From: Magnolia sinica
Lineage: Eukaryota > Streptophyta > Magnoliopsida > Magnoliales > Magnoliaceae
Direction: 5' to 3'
DNA length: 64,000 bases
Assembly: GCF_029962835.1 (NCBI RefSeq)
Contig: NC_080575.1
Coordinates: forward strand, 43,810,336 to 43,874,335
The position numbers and the translations under genes were made by a program. Each line of letters starts with the position of its first letter. Position 1 is the stretch's first letter. The notes under the pieces were generated by a model. That model ran no database searches, was not told the DNA's origin, and worked only from the letters and a program-made list of their open reading frames with translations. Of this stretch, positions 11,236-22,859 are shown piece after piece.

Positions 11236-11378
11236 AAACAATTTTACATGATTTCAGGTTGTGCGGTTGTTTGGCTTAAAATTCAGTCGTTGGTACTTAC
11301 ATGTTGTGTTGGGCTTCCTAGAGCCTCTTTTTGCTAGATCTAAACTGAATGCTTATGACCTGAAGTGTCGAGATGGAT

Positions 11379-11750
11379 TAGAGCTATACACGAACCGAGC
11401 TAGCTCAGTCAACTCGCTTGACTCGGCTCGAAAAAGCTCGATTTGACTCAGTTTGAAATTGAGTTCGATCCGAGTCGAACTGGTTTTTTGAGTTTGAAAA
11501 TTTTTTGAGTCGAGTTCGAGCTGAGTTTGAAAAATTTTTGAGTCGAGTTCGAGCTAGTCCGAGCTCGACTTGACTCGGTTCTATATATAGCTTGAACTTG
11601 GTTCGACTTGGTTTGACTCGGCTCGACTTGGTTAAGGTATATAAATAATTTTTAAACCCCTAAACCCTACCCCTTTCTCAACTCAAACCCATGCCACCCA
11701 ACCTGAGCTCTCTCTCTCTCTCTCTCCCTCCCTCTCGGCCACTGTAGTGC
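11379..11750 (+). mobile_element. hAT-like terminal fragment interrupted by the giant Gypsy
   Basis: It starts TAGAGCTATACACGAACCGA and continues with dense GACTCGGCTCG / GAGTCGAGTTCGAGC subterminal repeats, the signature of a plant hAT end. The Gypsy LTR begins at 11751 and the other hAT end was not found after 40507. A CT microsatellite lies at about 11708-11732. Confidence 0.45.
11746..11750 (+). repeat. Gypsy target-site duplication, left
   Basis: AGTGC immediately before the LTR terminus TGTAGACACC. It matches 40503-40507. Confidence 0.85.
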
Positions 11751-12080
11751 TGTAGACACCCCACCTAGGTTAGCAATTTGATAAGGAATGGATGATCTTT
11801 AGGAACTGAACTTAAACCCCACACCCTACCTAAAACCGTAACTATTTCCCAAAACTTGATTCAAACCCTAGCCAAGCCTGAGCCATCCCATTACCCGAAA
11901 CCATAACTTAACTTAGGCCATCACCCAAGCATGCCCAAAATCCACCCATCTTTTGAGCCATCCTCAAGCCATTTTCAAGTCATAATCGAGCCATTTTGAG
12001 CCAAAAATCCAAAATGGGCTTTGGACCGCACCCAGGGCCCGAGTAGAGACCACTAGCTAAATTTCGGGAATAGCTGTGAA

Positions 12081-12112
12081 GGGGCGGTAATCGGATTACC
12101 GATTACCGCCCC
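12081..12112. repeat. Palindrome in Gypsy 5' LTR U3
   Basis: Arms GGGGCGGTAATCGG and CCGATTACCGCCCC are perfect 14-bp complements around ATTA. The site is about 226 bp upstream of the TATA box. Related palindromes recur at 25150-25219, 28232-28275 and 39412-39457, all inside this one element. Confidence 0.85.
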
Positions 12113-12337
12113 ACCTTGACAGATGTGCTCCCAAAATTCACAACTGGTGCTCTCCTCCAAAGCCAACTATCTTGATTTGTTTGACCCAAAAATTCACCTT
12201 ATTTACCATCTACTAAGCTTATGAACTTATAAGGAAGCGCGATGTGGCATTACCCTTTCCTCCACCAACCTCAAGCCGCTATATCATCATTTACCCTTCA
12301 AAGTTCCTAGAATTACCTAAAGACCATCCCAGAAGGC

Positions 12338-12345
12338 TATAAATA
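12338..12345 (+). promoter_or_regulatory. TATA box of the Gypsy 5' LTR
   Basis: TATAAATA in GGCTATAAATACCC, followed by a CA-rich leader (CACACCAACAACAATCACC). The corresponding stretch is deleted in the 3' LTR (39655-39690), where the flanks GTTCCTAGAATTAC and TTTCTCCTCATTTC are nearly adjacent. Confidence 0.7.
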
Positions 12346-13194
12346 CCCTTAATTTCTCCTCATTTCACACCAACAACAATCACCAACAATTACCAACCAA
12401 CAAAGAGAAGGAGAGTGAAAGAAAGAGAAAGAGTAAGTAAGTGTGAGTGAGGAGTGCTTGAATCTTCAAGCTCCCATCCGTCTAGCCTCCTCAGCTATTA
12501 CTTAGCCTCCAGCCCTACTTAGATCAACCATTTCCAATCATAGTGCACCTAAACATCCAAACCTTCTTAATTGCAAGCCAAGGATCACACATTCGTCATT
12601 AGTATTAATATCGCATCATTACCTCCCTTCTCAACCCTCCTACTCCTCTAGGTTGCCATTGAATGTATGCTTTGTGATTTGCTGGAACTCTGGATCTTGT
12701 CACATTAGAAACTCATCGTAACTCAGTTCTCTTCAAATAATATTTTAGCATCATCACTTCTTTTCTTAAATTCCTTTAGACATTCTCTAGATGTATGCTC
12801 TGTGGTTTGTTGGAATTCCAGACATTGCCACATCAAAAATCTGAGTCTGCCTAGTCCCATTTTAATCTCATCATCTTATCCCTTAAGACCATCTTACCAC
12901 ACGAAGTAAAGACCGTATACCCGTACGGGTAGAGAGGGTGCTTAACACATTCCCTCTTCGTAATCGAGGTCCCTTACTCAGAATCTCAGGTCGCAGATCA
13001 GGAATCAACTTAAAGGAAGGGAGTCTTCGGATTCTCTAGATTTACATATTTTACAGGTTCTAGTCGACTGCAGAATTTTAAGTTAAGTGGCTAGTGGCGA
13101 CTCCAAATCTACTGCATCATTAATCCAAATCAACCCACATAGCCCCAAAACAAACATAAATCAGCGAGGGCACTGATTTTCAATGTTCATAGAA

Positions 13195-13213
13195 TGACGA
13201 CTTCGCTGGGGAA
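13195..13213 (+). promoter_or_regulatory. Gypsy primer-binding site
   Basis: TGACGACTTCGCTGGGGAA lies three bases after the LTR end. It resembles the TGGCGACTCxGCTGGGGA site used by Tat elements, with a few substitutions. The priming tRNA (Arg is usual for this form) is inferred from memory. Confidence 0.6.
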
Positions 13214-13371
13214 TTGATAGTCAACGTTAGATGAGACCCAACTTAAAAGAGTGTGGTAATCTAATCTTAAGAGATATTCTTCACAAAAACATTTGCATTT
13301 TTCTTCACATAAAATCAGAAAAAAGAGCATCGATCTTTGGCTTGCACTGGGTTACGCATCCACTTCCGCTA

Positions 13372-15218
13372 TGACAACCCGATCTTGCGCAGCAATGGTA
13401 AGTCAAGAAGAAGAACTGATAGCCCTACCAGCTCCTGAAGCACTAGAGCCAGCACCTCCAGCAAATCCCACAGATTTGCCACTTACCATAACCATGAATG
13501 AGATCACCCAAAACCTCAAGGTAATGTAAGAGTTACTACTTCACCTCGTGCCAGGAATCATACTAAACATGCAGGCACTATATCCTAGTGTTCAAAATAG
13601 CTCAATCCCACAACTTCCCCTTGCCTTTTTTTTTTTTTTTACTTCCTCCAATACCAAATCCAATTAAATCTTTCCCTTCTGAATCTGCAGAAGATCTCCA
13701 GCATCTTCCCACAAATGGGAAGAACCTTCCAGCACATCTTCCCGAAAACAGGAACCTTAACCAAATCCTAGCACAAGCTCCCCCTAATGGAAGTCACAGA
13801 CAAGAATTGGCAGATGCCCATGAAGGGGGCCAATTTCGAGTCCAACATACTCCCCCTAACGGGAGTCATAATTAGGATCTGGCAGATACCTCAGGCGGGA
13901 GCCATTTTCGAGTCTCTCACCCTCCCCCAAAAGGGAGTGGTGTTCAATTCCAGCTACCTCCCGCAACCGAGAGCCCAACCTCTTTTTAACAACCTCCCCT
14001 TCATGGGAGCCACAAGGTTGATGAGATAGACTCCTATGATGAAGAAGCAGTCCAAGCTATGACACAAGGGGCAAGATACCCTCACGCAAGCCGATCAGAA
14101 ATCGAGGAGCTACATGAACAACTCCAGTTGATACAAAGTCAGCAAGGAGTGAATCATCCATCCACCAAATTCAGGGACTTATGTCCCTTTCCAGATGCCA
14201 GGGTGCCTCAGAATTTTGAGGTACCAAAGTTTAAGAGATATGATGGTAGTGGGTGCCCCATAACACATATGAAAGCATATTGTGGGGATCTCAATGCAAT
14301 AACAAGGAATGATGGAGCATTGATATGCCTCTTTCAGAAATCCCTAAAGGGTGATGCCTTGGATTAGTATACATCGCTTAATGGCCATCAAATCCGGACC
14401 TGGGAACGAGTTTCCCAGGCCTTCATTGATCAATTTTCTTATAATTTGAATATGGCCCCAAGGAGAGCAGATTTAGCTGCTTTGAAACAAAAAAAATGAC
14501 AAATCATTGTCTGTGTATGTTAGGCGTTGGCGGGCCATGGCCGCTAGGATGAGAAACCCCATTGACGATGAAGAGAAAATTTCTATGATCGTCCATTCGG
14601 CAAATCCAAATATCTCCGGATACCTGATCTCATATCCATATGCAAAAATTTTCCAGCTTATCTGTGTCAGGGAATAGGTAGAAATTGGGATAAGGGCTGG
14701 GACCATCTCCTCGTGGCCTCATCAGGCTACACCAATCAAACGAAATAAAATTGAGGGAAAACCCATTGATATGGGAATAGGAACAACAATGTCCCCATAC
14801 AACGCACAACAGAAGTAAACAATATCATGGCATTTACCCAAGGCAATCAATATGCTCCCCAACAAGAGCGTCAATAAAGCCAGCAATAACATCCACAACA
14901 ACCCCAACAGGGATATCAGCCAGGACCACCCCAACAACAGCAACAACAACTAAGGGGGAATTCACAGTACTCATACCAAAATAAACAAGCGATGCTGGCC
15001 AGGAAGTTCACTCCACTAGGACAAACGTATAGCCAGATCATGGCAACGCTGGTACAAAAACAACTTCTCATACCACTCCAACCCAGGCCTCTGCCAAATC
15101 CCCGACCACCCAACTACAATGAGAATGAGTACTGTGCATATCATCAATTTTGAGGCCACCCTACGAACCGTTGCTTCGCTTTGAAGCATGCAGTCCAAGA
15201 TTTAATTGACAACCAAAA
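13372..15218 (+). pseudogene. Gypsy gag (broken)
   Basis: A start at 13372 (MTTRSCAAMVSQEEE) gives a short acidic head, then frames shift. The retrotransposon gag core reads at 14170-14470: KFRDLCPFPDARVPQNFEVP, then KSLKGDALD, a TAG where Trp is expected, then YTSLNG and WERVSQAFIDQFSYNLNMAP. A zinc-finger-like YCAYHQF-x-GHP-x-NRC box follows at about 15130-15180, with TGA inside it (probably from CGA). Gag would build the particle and bind the RNA. Confidence 0.75.
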
Positions 15219-15861
15219 GATTATGATTATCCCTCAAGCCAGCACTACAACTCAAGCTAACATCCTCCAAAATCCCTTGCCACCACATCAAGCAGGACCC
15301 AACTCGTTAGGTACCTCTGCCATCAACAACATCGAGGAGAAATGTCCTTCATATTCCCCTCCTCATCAGTCCATCCATGAGATCGCATATGACCCGGTAA
15401 GTTGGCCATGGGGTTACCAACAAGCACCCTCACTTGGACCTCAGGTATTCTTGGAAGCAACACTAACAACAGAGCCTCTCATTCTCCAAGGGGCACCCCC
15501 AGCGCCAAATTTTACTATTCAACAAAGAGAAAATTCCACCAGGTCAAACTCTGAACCTCTCATCTTACAAGGGGGACTTCCAAACCTTGCTCCGCTGGTC
15601 CTGCGAGGGGCACTTCCTATCCAGCCACAATCTCCAAACCCTTTCTTCCTACCCCATCACTTGGCACATGCTGGAAGAATTCGCCTCATACAAAACACAC
15701 CCCAAGATAGGGAGGTGGGCCCTACCAAGGAGCAACCAACCCGCCAAGGAAGCTTGGTTCCTATAGGTCAAACGGTTGTGCTCCAAGGAAGGTCCCCACG
15801 TCCACCACAGAATATGCTAAAACCTATAGCGCCACCACTATTTCAAACTCCTCAAGATTAG
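15181..15861 (+). CDS. Pro/Gln-rich gag-protease linker ORF
   Basis: This is an open stretch of 226 residues continuing from the zinc-like box (ALKHAVQDLIDNQKI). It is rich in Pro, Gln and Ser with a loosely repeated EPLILQG / LVLRGALP / VVLQGRSP motif. Tat and Ogre polyproteins have a long low-complexity spacer here. It has no catalytic motif and is part of the retroelement, not a separate host gene. Confidence 0.6.
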   Translation: MKHAVQDLIDNQKIMIIPQASTTTQANILQNPLPPHQAGPNSLGTSAINNIEEKCPSYSPPHQSIHEIAYDPVSWPWGYQQAPSLGPQVFLEATLTTEPLILQGAPPAPNFTIQQRENSTRSNSEPLILQGGLPNLAPLVLRGALPIQPQSPNPFFLPHHLAHAGRIRLIQNTPQDREVGPTKEQPTRQGSLVPIGQTVVLQGRSPRPPQNMLKPIAPPLFQTPQD

Positions 15862-16269
15862 GTGTTCTTAGAAGAAATACAGTCCTTATGACGAAAAAGC
15901 AATCCTATGGCATTATCCTGAGTGTGTCGAAGTTGGCAATATGAATCCTAACGGGAGGTGTTTCCAGAAAGACAATCAAAACAGAAATGAAGTCCGAGGA
16001 GCTTTTTCAGGATCCACTAATAAGATTGAAGCCACCTACATTGTAGCAGCTAAACTTAAAGCCATTCCCGCATAAATCTTCATTTGGGAATTGTTATGCA
16101 CATTAAGGTCACACCGAGAAATATTTACAAAGACCCTAAATGATGCACACATCTCTCCAAATGTACCACCTGAAATGATCACACACATGATAGGGCAGCT
16201 CCTGGCTCCACAGGCAATCACATTTACTGATGTTGAACTACCACTAGAAGACCGCAAACATGTGCGCTC

Positions 16270-16640
16270 ACCAACATAGCTATCCATTATAGGGATCTTA
16301 AGGTCCCCCTGGTCCTCATTGATAACAGATCAAGCCCAAACATCTGTCCCATGAGGACTATTGATCGTCTCGAGATCAAACCATCCTCCTATAGACCTAG
16401 TAACATGAGCGTGAGGGCCTTCGACCATTCCCGGAGGCAGGTAGAGGAAGAAATAAACATGGAAGTACAAATTAGACCAGATATATCGACAATTACCTTT
16501 TAGGTCCTTGATATCTCTGCCTTATTTAACCTCTTATTGAGATGACCTTGGCTCAATGGAATCAGATCCATCCCATCAACTCTCCACAAAAGGGTCAAAT
16601 TTTCTTCCAGGAATAGGGTCATCTCTGTTCTAGCCAAGCC
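16270..16640 (+). pseudogene. Gypsy aspartic protease (broken)
   Basis: The frame gives VPLVLIDNRSSPNICP, then RAFDHSRRQVEEEINMEVQI, then VLDISALFNLLL. This matches the Tat protease, whose active site is normally DNGSS. Here Gly is replaced by Arg (DNRSS), which should abolish activity. Stops (for example TAG at about 16501) interrupt the domain. The region 16650-17990 downstream holds only degenerate polyprotein spacer and A-rich tracts. Confidence 0.7.
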
Positions 16641-17989
16641 TAAAATCATCTTACCGGTGGTGTTCGCTGCTCCAGAGCCTGATATCCCAATGACTGATAT
16701 TCAGCACACTAAGGGTGAAATACCATATCATAGTTTCAAGTTTGAAACTGTGAATTCCATCACTAATCCATATCCTCTCGCTCTAGACTATGTCATCCTT
16801 CCCTCCAAGCGTCAAAGTCTTAACTACCGTACTGAGTTTCATAGAAAGGGTATGATAGTAAAGCGGACCCTAGCAAATGAACGAAGACAGGGGCTAGGAT
16901 ATCGGCCCTGACCAAAAGAGTAGGCCACAAAGCCCAAAAAGAAGTAGTCGTTCAAATTCACGCCTATCCAGTTTATCAAATCTGGGGTAGTTTGTGGGGA
17001 CAAGGTGCCTACCCTGGAGGAACGATTCCAGGGGTTGAAATTATTAGAAAACCATAATCAGGAGTCAATCTAGCCACAAATTTGGTGGGATAAGATCATC
17101 GGGATTCCAAAAGAGCATTTGATGCAAGGGGCAAGATCACCTGACCCGTCGGGTGGAACCAGGGGCATTAGAGTAGGATCACCCGCGAAGAACCACAGTC
17201 GAGGGCAAGGGGTGCCCTTTACAAAATCAACTAATAAGGGGCAGGAGTCACCCATCTCTATCATCAGCCAATGAGAGAACCTCCCGCCAGCTAGTCAAGG
17301 CAGCAAGGGGAAAAAGCTGCCCATTCATTGGACTGAAAAAGGGAAGTGGCCTTCCCTTGATTGGTAGGATGTCAAGATTCTGCAGGAAAGCAGATTGGAG
17401 GAACCAGAAGAGCACTAATTGCTGAGTGAAGAAATCAAGGAAAGTGGGTCGGACGCAGACTCTGAACCCAATCCAACAAACAACATGGTCATACGGTCTG
17501 ATGATAATGATCCACCGACGTCATTGGACCATACCCATCAAGAGAAAAGGGCATAGGGACAAAGTTGGTCAGCCATCCCTCTAACATTTGAATCAGCCAG
17601 TAAGCCATCCAAGGGTACCGGTCCAAAAAAAACTCCAATGTAAATAACGATTGGTAACCTGAATTGGGTCATGATCAATCATGGTTTGCAACACCGTCCT
17701 GTTCGGGGTCCATTGGAGCAAAATTTTTAAAAAAGTCAGAAAATTCCCAAAAGCCAAAAACACTAGATATTTCAGAAATACAAAAAAAAAAGAAGATATT
17801 TGTCAAAATCCAAAAAAAAATCAGAAAATTCCCAAAACACAAAAATAGTAAAAAATCTTTCAAAACTCACAAGCAATAATGTGTCAAATGCATCTGTTAC
17901 AACACTCGAGTTTAAATTTGACTCATATAACTTCGATATAGAGTAAGACTTCGACTTCGAACTCATGGATTTGTACGAAGCCTAGGATG

Positions 17990-18933
17990 AGGAAAATGAT
18001 GACTTGACTCTCGAACTAGAGGATTCCTTTAGAAAGTTCGAAACAAAGGCCAATGTCATTACGAACGATTTCGAAATTGTGAACTTGGGATCCCCGGAGC
18101 TCCCCAGAGAAGTGTGCATTGGTAGGTCCTTGCCTCAGGAATACAAACAGAGAATGATAGAGTTTTTGAATCCAAGACTATCTAACTTTGCATTTTCCTA
18201 TAAAGACATGATTAGGCTTGATGAAGAATTGTTTGTACATCAGCTGCCGACAAAGCCTGAGATGAAGTCGGTCAAACAAAAGCTCCGAAAAATGCAACCA
18301 GAATGGGCCCTAAAGGTCCGTGATGAAGTCGTCAAGCAGTACATTGTGGGGTTCTTCGTAATCTCCAACTAACCGGAATGGCTCGCGAACATCATAATAG
18401 TTCTAAAGAAAGATAACAAAATCAGGATGTGCATTGATTTTCGGGACCTGAACAAAGCCAGTCCCAAAGATGACTTCCCATTGCCGTACATCGACACTTT
18501 AGTTGATAATACAATAGGACACATGATTTTCTCATTCATAGATGGTTTCTATGACTACAATCAAATCAAGATGGCCATTGAGGATCGTGAAAAGATGTCC
18601 TTCATCATGCCTTGGGGAACCTTCTGCTATTGGGTTATGCCGTTTGGACTGAAGAATGCTAGGGCCACGTATTAGCGAGCCATGACTACTTTATTTCACT
18701 ACATGATAAACAGGGAGATGTAAGTCTACGTGGACGACATGATTGTCAAATCCCACATGATCAAATGACACTTTGAAGATCTCAAGAAACTCTTTGATCG
18801 ATTAGAAAAATTCAAGCTCTGCCTCAACCCACAGAAATACTTCTTCGGCACAACTAGGAGCAAACTGCTGGGCTTCATCGTCAGCGAAGACAGTATCAGG
18901 GTCGATGAAACTAAGACAAGAGCTATCATTGAG
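17990..18933 (+). pseudogene. Gypsy reverse transcriptase (broken)
   Basis: Family blocks appear in order: IRMCIDFRDLNKASPKDDFP (18421-18480), FIDGFYDYNQIKMA, PFGLKNARATY, then VYVDDMIVKS with the catalytic YVDD intact (about 18724-18750), then KYFFGTTRSKLLGFIVS. In-frame stops break it: TAA at about 18370, TAG at about 18673 (for an expected Gln), TAA just before VYVDD and TGA at about 18766. Neighbouring RNase H is intact. Confidence 0.9.
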
Positions 18934-20109
18934 ATGCCACCTCCAAGGACTGAGAAGGAAATTCGGGGCTTCCTCAGGCGAATACAGTACATCAGCCGAT
19001 TCATTGCTCAGCTCACCCCCATTTGTGAGCCCATATTCAAGCTCCTAAGGAAAAATTCACCAAAAGAATGGAATGATGATTATCAAACTGCCTTTGACAA
19101 GATCAAGAGGTACCTGCTAAATCCCTCAGTGCTTATGCCACCTACACCAGGCAGGCTATTGTTGCTCTATATTTCTGTCAAAATAGAAGCAATTGGATGT
19201 GTTCTCGGCCAACCCGACATCTCGGGAAGGAAGGAACAAGCAATTTATTACTTAAGCCGAAGATTTACTGACTATGAATCTAAGTATTCTAGCTTAGAGA
19301 AGACTTGCCTTACTCTAGTCTGGACAACACAATGGCTCCATCAATACATGATTGCCTACCCGATCCTTTTGCTCACTCGCATGGACCCATTAAATTACTT
19401 GCTCGAAAAGTCAGCACTAACAGGCAGAATCGCGAAATGGCAATTGCTACTCTCTGAGTTCGACATCACCTATGTTACTCAGAAAGCAATCAAGGGGCAA
19501 ACACTGGCCGACTACCTAGCAACACATTCCTTGCCCGATTATCAACCTTTGAAGACCTTCTTCCCTGACGAGGACGTCCTCCTTATCAAGGGAGAAGAAG
19601 AAAGGAAGGTAGGAGAATGGACCCTCTTCTTCGACGAAGCTACCAATTCAAAAGGGAGTGGAGTACGAGCAATTCTCTACTCCCCCGATGACGTTCCAAT
19701 TCCTATCTCCGGGCGCTTAGCAATCAATTGCACGAACAATGTGGCTGAAAATGAAGCATGTATCACCGGTCTGAAAGAAGCCATCATCCTGAATGCAAAA
19801 AGCATACAGGTCTTCAGAGATTCACAACTCATCATCAACAAGACAAACGGTGAATGGAGGACCAAAGATGAAAAGTTGATCCCTTATCATGTCTATCTTG
19901 AGAATTTGAGCGAGGAAGTAGATGAGGTCACATTCTCATACATGCCCCGAGCTAAGAATCAGTTTGCAGATGCACTCGCCACCCTCGCGTCAATGCTAGA
20001 GATTCCCAAAGGAATTTATGAGTGGGAACTTATCGTGGAACTTCAAGAAGAATCAATCTTTTGTCTGCAAATTGATGAAGCAGAAGCCTCCCCTAGCAGC
20101 CGCCCCTGA
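18934..20109 (+). CDS. Gypsy RNase H plus archaeal-type RNase H, intact stretch
   Basis: This is the longest open segment of the element, 391 residues. Residues 1-40 end the RT connection (RGFLRRIQYISRFIAQLTP). The Ty3 RNase H runs to about residue 200 (IGCVLGQ, YYLSRRFTDYE, KGQTLADYLA). A second, archaeal-type RNase H (about residues 225-375) keeps its acidic positions: FFDEATNSKGSG, ENEACITGLKEA, FRDSQLIINKTNGEW and QFADALATLAS. The double RNase H is the hallmark of the Tat lineage. The start codon is simply the first Met after an upstream stop; in the live element this was inside the polyprotein. Confidence 0.92.
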   Translation: MPPPRTEKEIRGFLRRIQYISRFIAQLTPICEPIFKLLRKNSPKEWNDDYQTAFDKIKRYLLNPSVLMPPTPGRLLLLYISVKIEAIGCVLGQPDISGRKEQAIYYLSRRFTDYESKYSSLEKTCLTLVWTTQWLHQYMIAYPILLLTRMDPLNYLLEKSALTGRIAKWQLLLSEFDITYVTQKAIKGQTLADYLATHSLPDYQPLKTFFPDEDVLLIKGEEERKVGEWTLFFDEATNSKGSGVRAILYSPDDVPIPISGRLAINCTNNVAENEACITGLKEAIILNAKSIQVFRDSQLIINKTNGEWRTKDEKLIPYHVYLENLSEEVDEVTFSYMPRAKNQFADALATLASMLEIPKGIYEWELIVELQEESIFCLQIDEAEASPSSRP

Positions 20110-21355
20110 TACACGGACATCAAAGGGTATTTAGAGCACCAAAAATATCCCTAAGAAGCTACAGCAATTGATTGTCGCACCATCCAGTGGCTGGTTGCTC
20201 AGTTACCAGCAGTGGAGGTATCCTTTACAAGCTATCCTTCAATCAAATCCTCCTTCATTGTGTGGTTGAAACAAAAGTAGTCAAGATCATGTCAGAGATC
20301 CACAATGGAGTATGTGGCCCGCACATGAATGGTCACATGATGGCGAAAAAGATCCTAAGACTTGTCTATTATTGGTTAACAATGGAGACAAATTATTCCC
20401 AACATGTTAGGAAATGCTTCAAATGTTAGGAACATGCAAATCAGATTCATGCACCCATTTCTGAGCTCTACAACCTGACAATGCCTTGGCCCTTTTCCAT
20501 GTGGGGTCTCGACATCATCGGGAAGATCAACCCAAAAGCTTCAAATGGTCACAAATACATCCTAGTGGCGGTTGATTACTTCACAAAATGGGTGGAAACA
20601 GTATCCTACACCACCATCGCAACATGCAACGTGACAAAATTCATGAAGAACAATATCATTAGCCGGTACGGAGTCCCTCATGCCATATTTATAGATAATG
20701 GGTCGCCCTTCGTCAACAAAAGGATGGATGAATTCCTCGAGAAATTCAAAATTCAACGCCACTGGTCCAGCCCCTACCGCCCTCAGATGAATGGTGGGGT
20801 CGAAGCTACAAACAAAACAATCATTCGGATACTTGAGAAGATGGTCAAAACATATCCTGATTAGTCTGAAATGCTCCCATACGCACTTTGGGCTTATCGG
20901 ACATCTGTAAGGTCTACTACAAGCACAACTCCTTTTGAACTCACATACGAAATAAAGGTGGTTCTACCAGTCGAAGTCAAAATACCATCCCTATGAGTAT
21001 TACTGGAAAATGAAATCAAGAAGGGCGAGTGGCAACAAGCAAGATACGATTAACTACACCTGGTAGATGAAAAGCGCATGCACGCGCTAAGCCACTCACA
21101 ATGCTACCAAAGAAGGATCGCACGAGCATACAATAAAAGGGTGCAAAAGAGGAGCTTCAGGGTAGGCGACATGGTTATAAAGCGTATCTTGCTATCACAA
21201 TTATCAGATCCTAGGGGCAAGTTTAAGCCTTTCTGGGATGGACTGCTAATCATCCGCAAGGTGCTTTCAGGAGGCGCCCTTAGGCTCATCAATATAAGAG
21301 GAGAAGATCTTCCAGAGCCCATCAATGACGATAATGTGAAAATCTATCATGGGTA
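20110..21355 (+). pseudogene. Gypsy integrase (broken)
   Basis: The zinc-binding head keeps HMNGHMMAKK, then VRKCFKC with a stop directly after. The catalytic core keeps D (WGLDIIGKI, about 20503), D (FIDNGSPF, about 20689) and E (GGVEATNK, about 20797). The C-terminal part (KRSFRVGDMVIKR, GGALRLINIRGEDLPEP) ends at 21355. Stops are at 20109, 20277, 20428, 20862, 20995 and 21050. Integrase would insert the cDNA and generate the 5-bp duplication seen. Confidence 0.9.
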
Positions 21356-22500
21356 ACCATACCTGATTTCATCAATAATTATCGTAAAGATGAGGTCAAA
21401 AGACAAGGGACAAACTATCTTCAGAGACACCCATCATTTCTTCCCCCAATAAAAAAAGAGAATGTTCCAGAAAAATAGGAAAATAATTTTTTTTTGGAAA
21501 GGTATACAAAAAAAAGAGAGAGAAAAGAGTCAAACCCAAGACACAAGTCTCACCTGTTTCCCCTACGGGATAGTTTAACCTAGTCAACGGCTTTATAATT
21601 GTGATAAAAAATGAAATTAGGAGGGTAGCTAATCGGCCGACAATGAAGAAAATTTAGCCTCCCGCCCTTGTTACTCAAAAAGAAAAATTAAAAGAAAAAT
21701 AGCATGCCAAAGCGAAGAGGTGAAAACCCGAAAGGGTGTTTTGAGCAAAAACAGTGGGCATGTAGCGGACTTGATGAAAACCTAAAAAGGCACCAAGGGT
21801 AAAAAGAGCACAGCTGCCAAGGGACAGGCAAGAGCAAAAACTCAGGATATGGTGAAAATCCAAAAGGATGCCATAGACAAAAATAGCGGGAAAGCCAGTC
21901 GTGGTGAAAACTTGAAAGGGCGCTACAGGAAAAAATAGCTAGAAAAGAAAAAAAAGGTGTAGGAACAGAAGAAACTTAGGCAACAGGCAGTGTGGAGAAG
22001 CGCAAGGAAATGACTAGTCCAGTATCAGACTTCTGTCAGACTCTACCCAAAACTCAAGGGGCAAGGTTCTAGTATGCAGCTATTCTCAGGGAGTCGGGAT
22101 CCCTAGCAAACAACTGAGAATACCAAATTCGACGTGGCTAAGTCAAAATGATCTGATTCAACCATCCAAGGCACAAATCCAAACACAAGCATACACTGAC
22201 AAAATATGGCACAAACAAAAAGTATTTCTTCCTTTTTTAAAAAAGCTTTTGTATACAACTGCAAAAATTCACTATTCTCTTCTACAAAGCTGCTCAAAAT
22301 AAAAAGAGAAACAGATACAGTCTTTTGGGACATACTAAAAACATAAAGTGCGACAAATGGGCCGTACCAAAATCAAAGACCGCCTGGTGAGTCTCCCTTT
22401 GCCTCCTCATATACTGATAACCATTACCTAAGCCCGTCATTCTCCATGCGCATGTAAAAAATCTCGTCTCTCTCCAGCCTGCGAGATGCTATCATAGTAT
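21356..22500 (+). other. Non-coding spacer of the Gypsy 3' region
   Basis: A-rich sequence with repeated GGTGAAAACC / GAAAAAC-type stretches (about 21720-21910). No domain is recognised on either strand. Confidence 0.5.
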
Positions 22501-22859
22501 TGTCGTATCACCGACCCACTACCAAGTGGTGAGCCATGTCCTCGCACGCATAGCGAAGCACAGAAAGCTCAAACAGAAGTTGGCCATGAACAGCATCCAG
22601 GAATGAGGATGATGAAAGACTTCTCCTCGAATGCTTCAAAGGAGTTGTCAGCACCACCTGAAGAGGACGAAGCATAGTCTCTAAGAATATCCCTCTTATC
22701 CTCGTCATCCATCAAGTGCTAGCCAGGAACCTGGGGATATAGCGACTGCTCCGTCACCCAACGCTGATATGGAGTTGTCGCCAAAGGAGGAGCCTAGGAC
22801 TCAAACTCCAAAGCCATTACATCCAGACAATCTTGCCACAAAGACTGAATCCGTTGGCA

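Larger units (their letters stand above)
11751..13191 (+). repeat. 5' LTR of the giant Gypsy
   Basis: It starts TGTAGACACCCC and ends at GTTCATA (the other LTR ends GTTCACA), directly before the primer-binding site. U3 contains a perfect palindrome at 12081-12112. A TATA box is at 12338 and an AG-rich leader (GAGAAGGAGAGTG) follows. It aligns with 39070-40502 throughout, with small indels. Confidence 0.9.

Noticed and set aside
15181-15861. Independent proline-rich host gene
   Set aside because: It is in line between gag zinc-like box and protease of the Gypsy and has no promoter or intron signals.
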